Origin: Symsagittifera roscoffensis
Lineage: Eukaryota > Xenacoelomorpha > Acoela > Convolutidae
Direction of reading: 5' to 3'
Assembly (NCBI RefSeq): GCF_963678635.1
Contig: NC_087062.1
Coordinates: 43,474,395 to 43,538,394 of the forward strand
DNA length: 64,000 bases
Positions 1-10,226 of the stretch are shown one piece after another. The position numbers were made by a program, and so were the translations under genes. The stretch's first letter is position 1; the number at the start of each line of letters is the position of its first letter. The notes beneath the pieces were generated by a model. The model searched no databases and was not told where the DNA came from. It saw only the letters and a list, made by a program, of their open reading frames with translations.

Positions 1-265
1 TCACAATTCTGATTTAAAATTTAGCACCAAGGTGGATCGTCCACCTTTATCTTTGTCAGAGTAGCACGAATAAGCGCTGTCACCTTGATGACACAAACAT
101 AAAACATATCATAACAATAACATAACATAAACACATAAACATCACACACCTATACTATCATATAAAAACCTAATCCCTAATACTGTACCTAAAGCCTAAC
201 CTAAAACTTGACTCTAATTTTTATCGAGCAACTTAATAAAAACCACTTATCGCCGAGCGCAATTC
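1..265 (-). other. Non-coding 3' flank of copy A gag-pol
   Basis: AT-rich stretch directly downstream (minus-strand sense) of the copy A stop codon. On the sense strand it contains TTTTAGGTTAGG and a TATGTTATGTTATT string. Similar strings follow the macro domain in copy C (near 24170) and copy D (near 55090), so this is probably the spacer before the extra module, which would lie left of the window. No ORF or LTR end is visible here. Confidence 0.6.
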
Positions 266-3200
266 TTAGCATATGCTCAGATAGTATTTTTTATGTAAGT
301 AAACCTCTATGTCAGTCTCTGAAAATATCACATGCACAAGAGCGTACAACTCTCTCGGGTGTAGCTTCCCTCTATTGGGATCATAAACTGGCAACGAGAG
401 AGAGGTCACACCTCTCTCAACCAGGAAATCCCTAAGTCGAGTCAAGGCCAATACCAAGCTCTCCGGATTCACGTGTTGCCTATCAGTAGCTTTCGTAACC
501 AAAAAACACAAATATTTCCCTGGTATCTGTGATGCAACAGGGGGCAACGCTATCATTCCTCCTACACCCGGCCTCTGTTTCCACAAAAACTCGATATTCT
601 TGTACTCTCTTTTAAAGTCGGCCGCTAGTGCTGTTTTGAAGCTTACGTCCGCAGTTATCGCTATGGCGCACGTGCGTTCCGTGAGTATGAAATCGCTGTC
701 CGTTATAACGATATTGTTCGAATAGTGGTTCGGGAGATCAAAATACGATTCAAAGATTCGTCCAAAAGGTGGTTTCTTAGCATTCTCGCCCTCTGTCTCT
801 AGTTCTCCGGTTTCCCTTGCCGATTTCAATTTTTTTATTATGAGATTTTCGGTGTGGGTGAGTCCTACCCCCACTCCCCGGACAAAAATATCCATCGACG
901 TCCCCGTCGATCGCCCAAAGTCTAGGAGACCGAGGTTGGATTGTGGAACACGTAGAGGACCATCTGGGGCGACCCAGTTGGACTCGGTATTGTCATGACT
1001 GATGTATTTGACGCCGTCTCTATCGACGTCCTGAATCGTCAGGATCGTCTCTTTTGGATCTGTCGGCAGATCATGGAGCCATTCGAGCACGCGCAAGTTT
1101 GTTAGTTCTTGCTCATGAGTCTGTTCCGCTTCTGGTTCGAACTCCACTTCCGGTTCTGATCGATCGTCGATCCAATCTTGATCCATATCGTTCACAAGGT
1201 CGATTTCCCCTAGCATCGCCACTTCGTCCAGTCCCACCAGCGAGTCTATGACATCACTCACTACTATCCTGTCTACAACGAAGTCCTCGCCATACGGATT
1301 GTATTTCTTCTGGTTTTTTCCTTTCTTGCTTTGGCGTGTTTCCATGGTGAGAGGAAAGTCAGGCTGTATTCCTTTGTCAATTTCGGTTTGTTCCGGGCAA
1401 TCCCAGTCTTCTTCGGCATAGGGTAGAGTTTCATCGTCCACCTCTACTCGCTCAGTCAACTCGAGATCCAGTGGTAGATCGCAATCGTCCACCACCTCAT
1501 TCCCGTCGTTCTTGTCGCGAGTACCCCTTTCATTCACTTCACAAGCAGGATCCACAATTAAATAGTCTCCCTCTTGCATGTCCGCTGGGATGCACCAATC
1601 CTCTGACGAGGCATTGTGCGGTTTGATATTCTCGTAATGAGCCGCTCTTCCAGTGCTCAGCCGATAAAAACGACCTCCTTGATGCACCTCTGTTATCTGA
1701 AATGGACCACGCCATTTCTTTAATAGTTTCTTGGTTCCTTTTGGTGGAACCACTTGCTGGAACACCCAGACGTAATCGCCAACTGAGTAGGCTTTTGCAT
1801 CGGCTGTTCTTTTATCAAACCTCCTTTTTTGTCTAATTTGCGCCTGTTGTGTATTCCTCCTGCATAAGTCATTAAGGTCCTGCTGTCTTCTAATAACGTC
1901 CCGCACGTACGTTTGCGGTGCTGTCCTCTTCCCTTCATATTCAGGGTAGAAGAACGTTAATGGGAGTGCTTTTTCGTGACCCGTCAGCATCATATGTGGA
2001 CTTATTCCCGTGGTGGAATGCTCCGTGCTGTTGTAAGCACCCATCACTTGCGGCAAGTGCTTGTCCCAGTCATCCATGTAGCGTGAGCAGTAGACTCTCA
2101 ACATGGATACCAGTGTGCGATTCTGCCTCTCGACTAGGCCATTCGTTTGCGGGTGATAAGTGGTCGAGTGGGCCTGAGCTACCTGCGACCTTTTCATTAA
2201 CTCTTTTGTGAGATCACCTACGAATGCTTTGCCATTGTCCGATTGGAACGTGATGGGGCAGCCATGCCTTGCTATCCACACGTTTATCAAATGATCGCAT
2301 GTTTCTTCTGCCGATGCTGTCATGCAGGGTGCTGCCTCCGCATACTTCGTAAAATGGTCGATCATTACCAGCACCTGATTATAGCCCGTTGCTGTCATGC
2401 AGATTTTCTGATGATCAATTTGCACCACTTCGTTGAAACCTGACGATTCTATTGACTGTAGGGGGAACCTTAGTTTCCTGGTATCCTTTGCCTGTTGACA
2501 AGACAGGCATGCGGCTATCCATTTCTCACAAGCCTTCTTCAATCTCGGCCATTCGAATCGTTTTTGTATCCTGTTATACACTTTGTCCACGCCTTGATGT
2601 CCCATCTGATCATGTGAGCGAAAGAGCAATTCGGTCTGGTACAACTGTGGTAACACTATTGAATTGTATTTATAAAGGACCTTGTCCTCCTCCTTGCGCT
2701 TACAGGCTACGATTCCGTCCTTATTCAGGTACAACAAGTCTTTCCTCTTCAGGTAAAATTGCTTCAGGATTTTGTAGCTGTCTTCTTCCAAGTCTCCCCT
2801 GTCAGGTGCTCCATTCTCGATCCATCTTTTCAGACTGCTCGTCATTCTATCATTTCGTTGAGCCCTCAGGAGATCCGACAGCCTGTACCTGGCTTTCAAA
2901 TACGTCTTCACCACGTTCATTTGCCCACTCATTATCTCCGGAGCATGAGCATCGTCCATCAACTTGACACACCATATCTTTTTCAAGGGCGTCGCTTCTT
3001 GCACAGATGGTTCCAGATTGGTACGGACGACCGTACCATGTGGCAGCAATCTGGTTGGGCGTTTCGAAACTGCTATCAGTTCGAGCTCGTCTGCGGCATT
3101 ATCTATCACAGTGCCCTCTTCAACTGAGGTGTATCTGTCCCTGTCTGGATCCTGATGTGTTTCTCGGTCCAGCCCACGCTGCTTCCAGTCTACCAATAAG

Positions 3201-6200
3201 GAGTGGATTGCGATCTCTGACATATCGGAGTTGGAAGCTGTTTCAGACGTGTTGTCCCAGGACTGGGGTCTCGAGTCAACACTTGAGTCGACTGATTCCT
3301 CAACATCATATTCCAAGTTGTCTGAGATGTTTCTTGACTCCCCGGACAAAACTCTGTCCATCGGTCGCTTCAAAGCCGACTCCCCGGACAAAATTCTGCC
3401 CCTAGGTGGTCTAGTCAGCCTCTCCCCGGACAAGTCGTCCTGCACGGGCTCAAAGGTGTCTGACTCCTCAGATGAGACGTCCTTGACTGGCTCGAAGGTG
3501 TCAGACTCCCCGGACATTGTCTCGTCCACGGACGAACAATCTGGGCTTGGCTCGTACTCCTCTTTTGCATCCGTGAAGTGCACTCTCCTCGTGAAGCTAG
3601 ATTTCGATCTTATCCTGACTTCTTCAGTAGTTTGGTTCTGGTTCAATGTTCCATATTCAGTGAACGAAGTTCTCAACAAGACTTCTTTCGGCATCGAGGT
3701 CACCAGCTGGTTGACGATCGACCTGCAATCCCGTTCAACGCCTCGGCTGCGAATGGACACTGGCCTCTTCTCTGTTCTCTCGGTGACAGTCAACCGCTGC
3801 ATGGTCTCCATCCATTCACGATCATGCCTATCCACTTCCCTATCCAACAAGTCGCGGAGTTTTCCCATGACCTCCGGCGCCACGTTCACCGTCTTGTTCA
3901 ATAAAGCGATGCTGTTTATACCCAGCCTGGTCAGTTCTTGCTGTACCAAGTTGGATCGGACTAGCAGATCCAACGGAACGGGTTCGCCTCTGGCTAAAAG
4001 CTTTATCTCCGCGGCCGTCTCCACTGGAAGGTCAGGGTGTCCAGGTATAGGATGTCCTGACTTGTCTAACCACCTAGTAAGTGGCAGCTTGTCGTAGGTT
4101 TCTTTGTCCAGAAAGGAAAACCCGTCTTTGATCTCTGATTGGTTAGCTTGCTTCTCCTCGAGGCGCTCATAAAATTCTGTCTTTTTACTGAGGCTATCTG
4201 CGTTCTGGTGCTTGTCACGGGTACGGTGCTCTATGATCATGTGGTATCCATCCAGGCGCACGATCCAACGACCAATGTAGCTTTGATCCATCGAATAGGT
4301 TTTCAGCCAGGCAAGGGCACGATTGTCCACACGTAACTTGAATGGAGCACTCCCCAGGTAGGCCCTGTATTTTTCCACGAACGTGATCACAGCAAACATC
4401 TCCGCTTTTGGTGCGCCGTACTTCATCTCAGTGTCACTCAGGACTTTACTTCCATAAGCTATCGGACGAAGAACCGTTCTCCCGTTCCACTCCTGCTCTT
4501 GGTGAAGTATGCCTGATATCGCAACCACTGATGCATCCGTGTCCAGCACGAACATTCCCTTCTCCGTTGGCATGCCGAGGACCGGTGCCTCGCAAAGTTC
4601 ACGTTTGATGTTTTCAAATGAGACTTGTGCCTCATCAGTCCAGGTGAACTTTTTGCCCTTGTTTCTCATCAATCTCTGCATGGGGTATATTTTGTCAGCA
4701 TACCCCTTGATGAACTCACGATAATAATTGGCGAATCCCAGAAAACTCATCAACTGTGTATCTGTTTTAGGTGCCTTCCAGGTCAACACCGCTTCAACCG
4801 CTTCGGGATCTGGTCTCACTCCATGTTTGTCAACCAGACGGCCCAAATACTTTATGGAATCCCTGAGGATTTCACACTTAGAGGGTTTGCATTTCAGACC
4901 CGCCTGCTTCATGCAAGAAAACACCTCCTCCAACCTCTCTATGTGGTCTTCTAGGGTTGGTGTTGCAATCACAACATCATCGACATAACACATGATGAGA
5001 TTCCCGTATTTCTTAGTGACGCTCGTGAGTGCCTGAGCCATCAGTCGCTGGAATGTGGCCGTCGCGTTGCACAATCCGAATGGCATCCTCTTCCACTGGA
5101 ACAGTCCCAGCTCACACGCGAAACCTGTTTTCTCTCGATCTTGCTTTCTGAGTGGCACTTGCCAGAATGCTGAGCCCAAATCCAACGTCGTGAAGAACTT
5201 AGCGTCTCCCAGCTTGGATAGGCTCTCATCGATGCGGGGAATGGGGTATGCGTCTTTTATAGTCACTGCGTTCAGATAACGGAAATCACAACAAAACCTG
5301 AGTTGCCCCCCTTTCTTTTTCGCCATGACCACGCCACAGGCCCATGGGGACTTCGACGGCTCGATCATGTCGTACTCCATTAACATCTCGATTTCCTTCC
5401 TACACGCTTCTGACTTGTTTGGGGTCATTCTTCTCGCCCCTTCCCTATGAGGTACCGAGCCCTCTTCTATCTCAATCTCGTGCTCTACAAAATTGCAACA
5501 ACCTATGTCGGCCTTATGTTTCGAAAAAACGTCTGCGTTCCGATTTAGCACCGCCCTGAGCGAATCTAGTTCCTTGTCAGATATTTTACCCTTCAGATGT
5601 TCTATCTCAGGTAGGACAGGCCTATTCGCTGCTAACTCTGCTTCCGTCGGCCTCTCAGGAAAGTTGGAACAACTAGACAGCCCGTCATCTGTTTCCGACT
5701 TCATTGAAAACAATTTCCTAGAAGATTTCAATTCAATTACTCTTTTCATTATACATTCTTGGTTCGCATGTAATGGACACTTAGTTACATCAAACTTCTT
5801 CAAGTTCTCCACACTCAGAAAGTCTGTGTTCAGAGGCAAAGCGTAGCCAAGTTTCTTTCCCCTCTGTATTGTCACTGTTGTTGCTTCTGTGTTCAATAAC
5901 ACACTCACACACAGTCCGCTCTGAGTGAGTGAGAAGCTTCTTCCTAAAATAGCCGAGCTTTTACTGTTTGGATTTGGTACCAGACACACCTGTCTGTCAT
6001 TGCTGAGTTCATTCAAGTTCCTCATCCTAAACGTTGCTATTACGGCTTGGTTCGGTTTTAATCTAACTTTTCGATCCAGAAAAATCGGCACCTTGGCCTG
6101 ATCAATTAAGATCTTATTAAGGGGTCTTTTCTCATACTTTCTTTCAGGATCCTTGATCCTAATCAATCCGTCATTGAGATCGATCGTGACGTCAAAGTTG

Positions 6201-9200
6201 CGAACGAAATCCCTTCCTAGGATGAACTGGTCGGATTCATCCAAATTCTCTACTACTAGGAAGCTCATCCAAAGATGTCTCCCTCCGAGCTGCAGTGAGA
6301 TGATCGGAGTTCGTCCGGCGACATAGATCGCTCCCTGATTGGCAGCTGCCAACCTGATTTTTGTCTGTATGAGATCCGACCTATCAAAACCCATGTCGGT
6401 CCAAGTATTGACTGGCATGACACTAACTACTGCTCCCGTGTCTAGCAGTCCCTTTACTGAAAGTTGTCTGCCTTGCACGTCCAGAACGTGTGCGGCCAGA
6501 TCTGCCTCGCAACCAATATGCACAGCATCTTGTTCGAGCATCGCGTTGTGTCCGATTCGTCTGACCTTCAGCTCCTCTTGACCAATGTATATCCGGCCAA
6601 CCTGATCGTTCGCATCAGTTATGTGAGCTTTCGTGTAGATATTGATGCCATCCACGTTCATCAGAATCGGGTAAGGGCCATGGACATCGATATAATGTCC
6701 GTCCACTTTCATCAGCCTCGGACCTCCCGTTGTGAGCAGCGCTCGCACTGCCCTGGAGTCCAGTTTGGGATCCTTCTCCTTCAGGTAGTCGGCATAGATG
6801 TCCAGGTGGACCAGTGTAATCTCGGATGGCTCGCTCAGGTTCTTGACCACCTGGTGCCCTGCGACTGAGATGATAGACATTATTTTGGTCCCTGCCTTCG
6901 TCATGCCGAAAGTCTTGCCAGATATAACGTTCAGTTTTAGTCCCTGTTTCTTGGGCTCTTTTTCATCTTCTGCTCTTGTCGTCTTACTCAGGACATTAAG
7001 ACTTTCCCGAAGATCTGTGCTCTCCAGCTCCGACCTTACCCATTGCTCCACTTCTTTCGTGGCAAGGTCCTGTTTGACATTCTGCAGCGCTGTCCTTGCC
7101 GCCAGGCCGTAATCCACCTTGAGTGGACTAGACGACTCTGCTTCGAGGTTCGAGGCTACCACCTCGTCAGGCCATGTCTTAACCTTTTTGGTCGCAAAGG
7201 TGCTCGGTGTCGTTTCCTTTCTCCGAGATTCAGCCTCGTTCATCAGACGTGCTCGACTGGCCTTGACACCCGAAAGCGCCTCTTCGTGGCGGGGATGTTT
7301 CGCGTCCGCTACTGAGTCCCAAAATTGAGTACAATCCGACTTGAAGTGTCCCTCCAAATTACAGAAGAAACACCTCGGACCATATTTCATGATGAGCCCC
7401 CTGACGTACTCCTCATGATCCTCGTCGGTCGCGTCGGCGTCCTCAAGAAAGTGGCCTATGGCCTTCATGTTCTGTTTGTATGCAGAACACGCAGAAACGT
7501 GATGGTCCATCGAACCACAATTCACGCACGACCTCCTCTTGTCCATGTCATCGCGAGGTTTGTACCAACTGGAATTCGCACCAGTGTTTGTCCCGCTATA
7601 GTTGCCATAATTGCTGTAACGGTTTTGCGCCCTCGGTTTTATGAGTAAATACTCGCGTGACTTCATACGCAAGTCGTCGGGCGTGGGTACCTGGTCAAGC
7701 GACAGGGTGAAGTGAGTGGCCAACATCGTCTTCAGCTCCTCACTCCTTACTCCATCCATAAACTTCGAAGCAATCGCCAAGTTTCGCTCGGATATTCTCT
7801 CATCCGGGTTGCTTCTCCTCCTGAGCAATTCAAGGTCGTCCAAGAATTTATCTATTGATTCTTCATCTCTCTGACGCCTCTTCTCGAACTTCACCATAGC
7901 CTGGTGCCCTTGTACTCCAGAGCCGAAACGATTCAGCAGGATGTCGAATATCTTGCGAGCGCTGTCTCTCTCATTGGCTCTTTTCGCCATTACACAATTT
8001 AATGCAGTACCCTCCAGGTTGCTTGTCAGCGCGCTGCACTCTTGTTTCTTGGAGAGATTCTCTTCCTCAAAGTGTAACTTCATCACCTCTATCCAAGTAT
8101 CAATGCAGCCGTCTGACTCGTCTTTATATGACTTCGGCTTTTTCAGTGTTCTTCTTGACCTCTCTCCTCTCTCGGTTGACTTCGAGAGCTTGGTGATGAA
8201 TGTTTCAAGAGATCTGTTCAGAGGCTCAAACATCGAGGCATACATCGTTGTGTCTTGCGAGACTGTAGTCAGATCTGGTACTGAACTGACTTGTGGCACG
8301 GTTGGCAATCTTGTCTCCGGGGTGGCATCTGCCTCCGGCGGTACTGGATTCGTCCAGCCAGGCCTCTGCGGGGCTGCCCTTGGCCGCTCCTTGTTTCTAT
8401 GTTCGTAGTTCGTTCTCGAGCCTTGCTGGGCTCTGGCACTGTTGCCCGTACCATCTCCAACATTCGCGTGGCTTGAGCGCTCCCTTGAGTTGGAATGCTC
8501 CTGCCAACTACTCCCATTCAGGATCGCGTCAAGCTTCCGCATCATCAAGTCAGATTTGGCGTCTAACCTCTTCTCCAGGCCATTCATCGTTTGGGCGTAG
8601 GTATTATCATGATCATTCAATAATCGCTCGATCTCTCTTGTCATCCTTGCCTCTCTTTCCTCTGACTCTTTATTTGCCTGTGCCAGGCTCTCAGCCAGGC
8701 ATTGATCGGTGTTACGAATCAATTGAGCCTGATCAAACCTCGCCTGCGACTTCACGTGCGTTAGCTCATCTTTCAAACTCTCCCGACCATGGTGAGCTCT
8801 CTCGTCAACTTGATCTATCTTCTTAGTCATGTCCCGCCTCAATTCATCCAGGCCATTCATCACACCAGCGAACATATTACTTATGTCACCAGCTGCCCCC
8901 AGTGGCGGGGTTAGCCCCAGAGAAGATGAGGTCAGCTGCGGCGGTAGCCTAGTACTCGATGACGCACCGTCCTTTTGCTTGTGCATTGACGTCATTAGTC
9001 TGTCAAACGTTGATGATGCTCCCATCGTTATCCCATCTGACATGGGTCTGGTCGGCGAGACTGGTGACGCCTTCCTGCTCTTCTCGTTCCTTGGGCACGG
9101 TGTGAAGTTCACATCCGGATGGGATGTCTCCGGGTAGTCATAACTGGAAGTTAAACCAACAGTTGGTAGTGACGCCTTGCGCTCGTCGTACAAAGACCTC

Positions 9201-9748
9201 CAACTCTTCTTGGCCTTCGAACCCGGTTGTTCTTCACTCGGGCTTATACTCGACATCATCGCGTTGTTGCTCTGCTTGGCCAGAGATGAGTGGGTACTAG
9301 CCGAATGTGAGTATTCTCCCCTCCACCTGTGACTCTTGGTCTCCGATTTGGACATTCCCTTGAATAAGACTTCTTCTCGCGGCTCGACCTCGGAACGCTC
9401 CGAGGTCCCCTCTGTCCTCTCGACTTCCTCTCGTTCGAGGACCTCGTCTGGCTCAAAGTCGGGTCGAATGAGCGTTCGCTCCCCTTCGTCAAAGGGATCC
9501 ACCGGCGTTTCGCTCGCAGGCTCGGCCTCGGCGCTCCGCCCTTGATTGCCATCAAGGTTTTTCTCGCTCCTTAGTTTCATTTCGATCACTGAAAGATCAG
9601 GTTGACCTTTAGTCGATTCGTCTTCAGCAAACGCGTCGGAAGCGCTGCTAAACGAGGTTTGGCTACGCCTAGTTCTAAATTTCCGCGTGCTTCCCTTGCT
9701 TAGCCTGGGAATTTTAGTAGTCGATCCTAACGAGTCCCTGCGCTGCAT
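266..9748 (-). CDS. Copy A Gag-Pol-macro polyprotein, Ty3/Gypsy, intact 3160-aa ORF
   Basis: This single uninterrupted frame encodes the whole retrotransposition machinery. Counted from the ATG at 9748 (the frame is open 20 codons further up, but only to a TTG): coiled coil at about 290-410; Gag core at 530-700; two CCHC zinc knuckles at C741 and C793; aspartic protease LLDTGA with D at 1103; RT with YVDD at 1588-1591; RNase H at about 1730-1860; a long acidic linker with LSGES repeats (about 2075-2140); integrase HHCC from 2379, catalytic D2445, D2504 and E2540 (35 residues between the last two), and a GPF module; an acidic tail; and a C-terminal macro-like domain at about 3010-3155. Typical Ty3/Gypsy Gag-Pol is about half this length. 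All key catalytic motifs are present, so the copy may be competent for these steps. Gag and Pol share one frame, so no frameshift signal is needed. Confidence 0.96.
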   Translation of the reverse strand: MQRRDSLGSTTKIPRLSKGSTRKFRTRRSQTSFSSASDAFAEDESTKGQPDLSVIEMKLRSEKNLDGNQGRSAEAEPASETPVDPFDEGERTLIRPDFEPDEVLEREEVERTEGTSERSEVEPREEVLFKGMSKSETKSHRWRGEYSHSASTHSSLAKQSNNAMMSSISPSEEQPGSKAKKSWRSLYDERKASLPTVGLTSSYDYPETSHPDVNFTPCPRNEKSRKASPVSPTRPMSDGITMGASSTFDRLMTSMHKQKDGASSSTRLPPQLTSSSLGLTPPLGAAGDISNMFAGVMNGLDELRRDMTKKIDQVDERAHHGRESLKDELTHVKSQARFDQAQLIRNTDQCLAESLAQANKESEEREARMTREIERLLNDHDNTYAQTMNGLEKRLDAKSDLMMRKLDAILNGSSWQEHSNSRERSSHANVGDGTGNSARAQQGSRTNYEHRNKERPRAAPQRPGWTNPVPPEADATPETRLPTVPQVSSVPDLTTVSQDTTMYASMFEPLNRSLETFITKLSKSTERGERSRRTLKKPKSYKDESDGCIDTWIEVMKLHFEEENLSKKQECSALTSNLEGTALNCVMAKRANERDSARKIFDILLNRFGSGVQGHQAMVKFEKRRQRDEESIDKFLDDLELLRRRSNPDERISERNLAIASKFMDGVRSEELKTMLATHFTLSLDQVPTPDDLRMKSREYLLIKPRAQNRYSNYGNYSGTNTGANSSWYKPRDDMDKRRSCVNCGSMDHHVSACSAYKQNMKAIGHFLEDADATDEDHEEYVRGLIMKYGPRCFFCNLEGHFKSDCTQFWDSVADAKHPRHEEALSGVKASRARLMNEAESRRKETTPSTFATKKVKTWPDEVVASNLEAESSSPLKVDYGLAARTALQNVKQDLATKEVEQWVRSELESTDLRESLNVLSKTTRAEDEKEPKKQGLKLNVISGKTFGMTKAGTKIMSIISVAGHQVVKNLSEPSEITLVHLDIYADYLKEKDPKLDSRAVRALLTTGGPRLMKVDGHYIDVHGPYPILMNVDGINIYTKAHITDANDQVGRIYIGQEELKVRRIGHNAMLEQDAVHIGCEADLAAHVLDVQGRQLSVKGLLDTGAVVSVMPVNTWTDMGFDRSDLIQTKIRLAAANQGAIYVAGRTPIISLQLGGRHLWMSFLVVENLDESDQFILGRDFVRNFDVTIDLNDGLIRIKDPERKYEKRPLNKILIDQAKVPIFLDRKVRLKPNQAVIATFRMRNLNELSNDRQVCLVPNPNSKSSAILGRSFSLTQSGLCVSVLLNTEATTVTIQRGKKLGYALPLNTDFLSVENLKKFDVTKCPLHANQECIMKRVIELKSSRKLFSMKSETDDGLSSCSNFPERPTEAELAANRPVLPEIEHLKGKISDKELDSLRAVLNRNADVFSKHKADIGCCNFVEHEIEIEEGSVPHREGARRMTPNKSEACRKEIEMLMEYDMIEPSKSPWACGVVMAKKKGGQLRFCCDFRYLNAVTIKDAYPIPRIDESLSKLGDAKFFTTLDLGSAFWQVPLRKQDREKTGFACELGLFQWKRMPFGLCNATATFQRLMAQALTSVTKKYGNLIMCYVDDVVIATPTLEDHIERLEEVFSCMKQAGLKCKPSKCEILRDSIKYLGRLVDKHGVRPDPEAVEAVLTWKAPKTDTQLMSFLGFANYYREFIKGYADKIYPMQRLMRNKGKKFTWTDEAQVSFENIKRELCEAPVLGMPTEKGMFVLDTDASVVAISGILHQEQEWNGRTVLRPIAYGSKVLSDTEMKYGAPKAEMFAVITFVEKYRAYLGSAPFKLRVDNRALAWLKTYSMDQSYIGRWIVRLDGYHMIIEHRTRDKHQNADSLSKKTEFYERLEEKQANQSEIKDGFSFLDKETYDKLPLTRWLDKSGHPIPGHPDLPVETAAEIKLLARGEPVPLDLLVRSNLVQQELTRLGINSIALLNKTVNVAPEVMGKLRDLLDREVDRHDREWMETMQRLTVTERTEKRPVSIRSRGVERDCRSIVNQLVTSMPKEVLLRTSFTEYGTLNQNQTTEEVRIRSKSSFTRRVHFTDAKEEYEPSPDCSSVDETMSGESDTFEPVKDVSSEESDTFEPVQDDLSGERLTRPPRGRILSGESALKRPMDRVLSGESRNISDNLEYDVEESVDSSVDSRPQSWDNTSETASNSDMSEIAIHSLLVDWKQRGLDRETHQDPDRDRYTSVEEGTVIDNAADELELIAVSKRPTRLLPHGTVVRTNLEPSVQEATPLKKIWCVKLMDDAHAPEIMSGQMNVVKTYLKARYRLSDLLRAQRNDRMTSSLKRWIENGAPDRGDLEEDSYKILKQFYLKRKDLLYLNKDGIVACKRKEEDKVLYKYNSIVLPQLYQTELLFRSHDQMGHQGVDKVYNRIQKRFEWPRLKKACEKWIAACLSCQQAKDTRKLRFPLQSIESSGFNEVVQIDHQKICMTATGYNQVLVMIDHFTKYAEAAPCMTASAEETCDHLINVWIARHGCPITFQSDNGKAFVGDLTKELMKRSQVAQAHSTTYHPQTNGLVERQNRTLVSMLRVYCSRYMDDWDKHLPQVMGAYNSTEHSTTGISPHMMLTGHEKALPLTFFYPEYEGKRTAPQTYVRDVIRRQQDLNDLCRRNTQQAQIRQKRRFDKRTADAKAYSVGDYVWVFQQVVPPKGTKKLLKKWRGPFQITEVHQGGRFYRLSTGRAAHYENIKPHNASSEDWCIPADMQEGDYLIVDPACEVNERGTRDKNDGNEVVDDCDLPLDLELTERVEVDDETLPYAEEDWDCPEQTEIDKGIQPDFPLTMETRQSKKGKNQKKYNPYGEDFVVDRIVVSDVIDSLVGLDEVAMLGEIDLVNDMDQDWIDDRSEPEVEFEPEAEQTHEQELTNLRVLEWLHDLPTDPKETILTIQDVDRDGVKYISHDNTESNWVAPDGPLRVPQSNLGLLDFGRSTGTSMDIFVRGVGVGLTHTENLIIKKLKSARETGELETEGENAKKPPFGRIFESYFDLPNHYSNNIVITDSDFILTERTCAIAITADVSFKTALAADFKREYKNIEFLWKQRPGVGGMIALPPVASQIPGKYLCFLVTKATDRQHVNPESLVLALTRLRDFLVERGVTSLSLPVYDPNRGKLHPRELYALVHVIFSETDIEVYLHKKYYLSIC
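269..720 (-). other. Macro-like (TARG1/OARD1-type) domain at the C terminus of copy A Pol
   Basis: The last ~150 residues follow the macro fold order. A beta strand (IVITDSD) is followed by ITADVSFK...LAADFKREY, where TARG1 has SEDCRMGAGIA...FKKKF. PGKYLCFLVTK corresponds to its GRYIYYLITK, and SLSLPVYDPNRGKL aligns without gaps to its DLSMPRIGCGLDRL. The domain ends on a strand with EVYLH. The MGAG and GCG nucleotide-binding loops and the catalytic aspartate of TARG1 are replaced, so ADP-ribosyl-glutamate hydrolysis is unlikely; ligand binding or a structural role is possible. The same replacement residues occur in copies C and D. The assignment rests on pattern comparison with a remembered family sequence and needs a profile search. 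Confidence 0.75.
3338..3516 (-). repeat. Cluster of TTGTCCGGGGAG words encoding LSGES repeats
   Basis: Four near-identical sense-strand words, TTGTCCGGGGAG, lie at 3338-3349, 3380-3391, 3422-3433 and 3506-3516 (the last is one base short of a full match). Here they are read as Leu-Ser-Gly-Glu inside the RNase H-integrase linker, with flanking DTFEPV repeats. A fifth copy at 874-885 is read in a different frame, as Phe-Val-Arg-Gly, so the nucleotide word is conserved rather than the peptide. Confidence 0.8.
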
Positions 9749-10226
9749 AGTTTTGTACAAAATGAAAATATTCGTAATTTGATGGCAACGCAAACGCACC
9801 ACAAACAAGTTTTAGTTGAATCACTTAACGCTGCCTACTCGATTCCGTCAGTATCAAAATGTCTCTTCGATCTCTCACGACTAAACTAGTAACTCAACTA
9901 AAGTTACACACAGGGTCTACCCAGTATTGATATAATGCTAACTCAACCCGGTTGTATAATATAACAGTAACACTAAGTTTCCACAAGATATAATCGGTAC
10001 ACAAAACACAATCGATAATCAGATAAGAATATCCTACAGGTGACAGCGACCTTTTGTCAGTATCAATTTATCGCCATACAATTTATCAAGTCACTGCTTT
10101 GTTAAAATTAAACAATCTTCGATAAAAAGCAGTGATGATTCAGAAATAGATAAATAAAACTTATTCTTAAAGAAAAAGACTTCCCCCAATCGGAACGATC
10201 CGAAAGAACGAAGCCCAGGACACAGT

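Noticed and set aside
3231-4097. 288-codon plus-strand frame opposite copy A
   Set aside because: It lies entirely antisense to the intact Pol linker, has no recognisable domain and mirrors the LSGES repeats; it is a shadow frame. The same holds for the other plus-strand frames within 266-9748 and 13012-15969.
9749-9808. 20-codon N-terminal extension of the copy A and B frames from a TTG
   Set aside because: No ATG in the extension; the first ATG (9748, 15969) gives the conserved MQRRDSLGS start in both copies.
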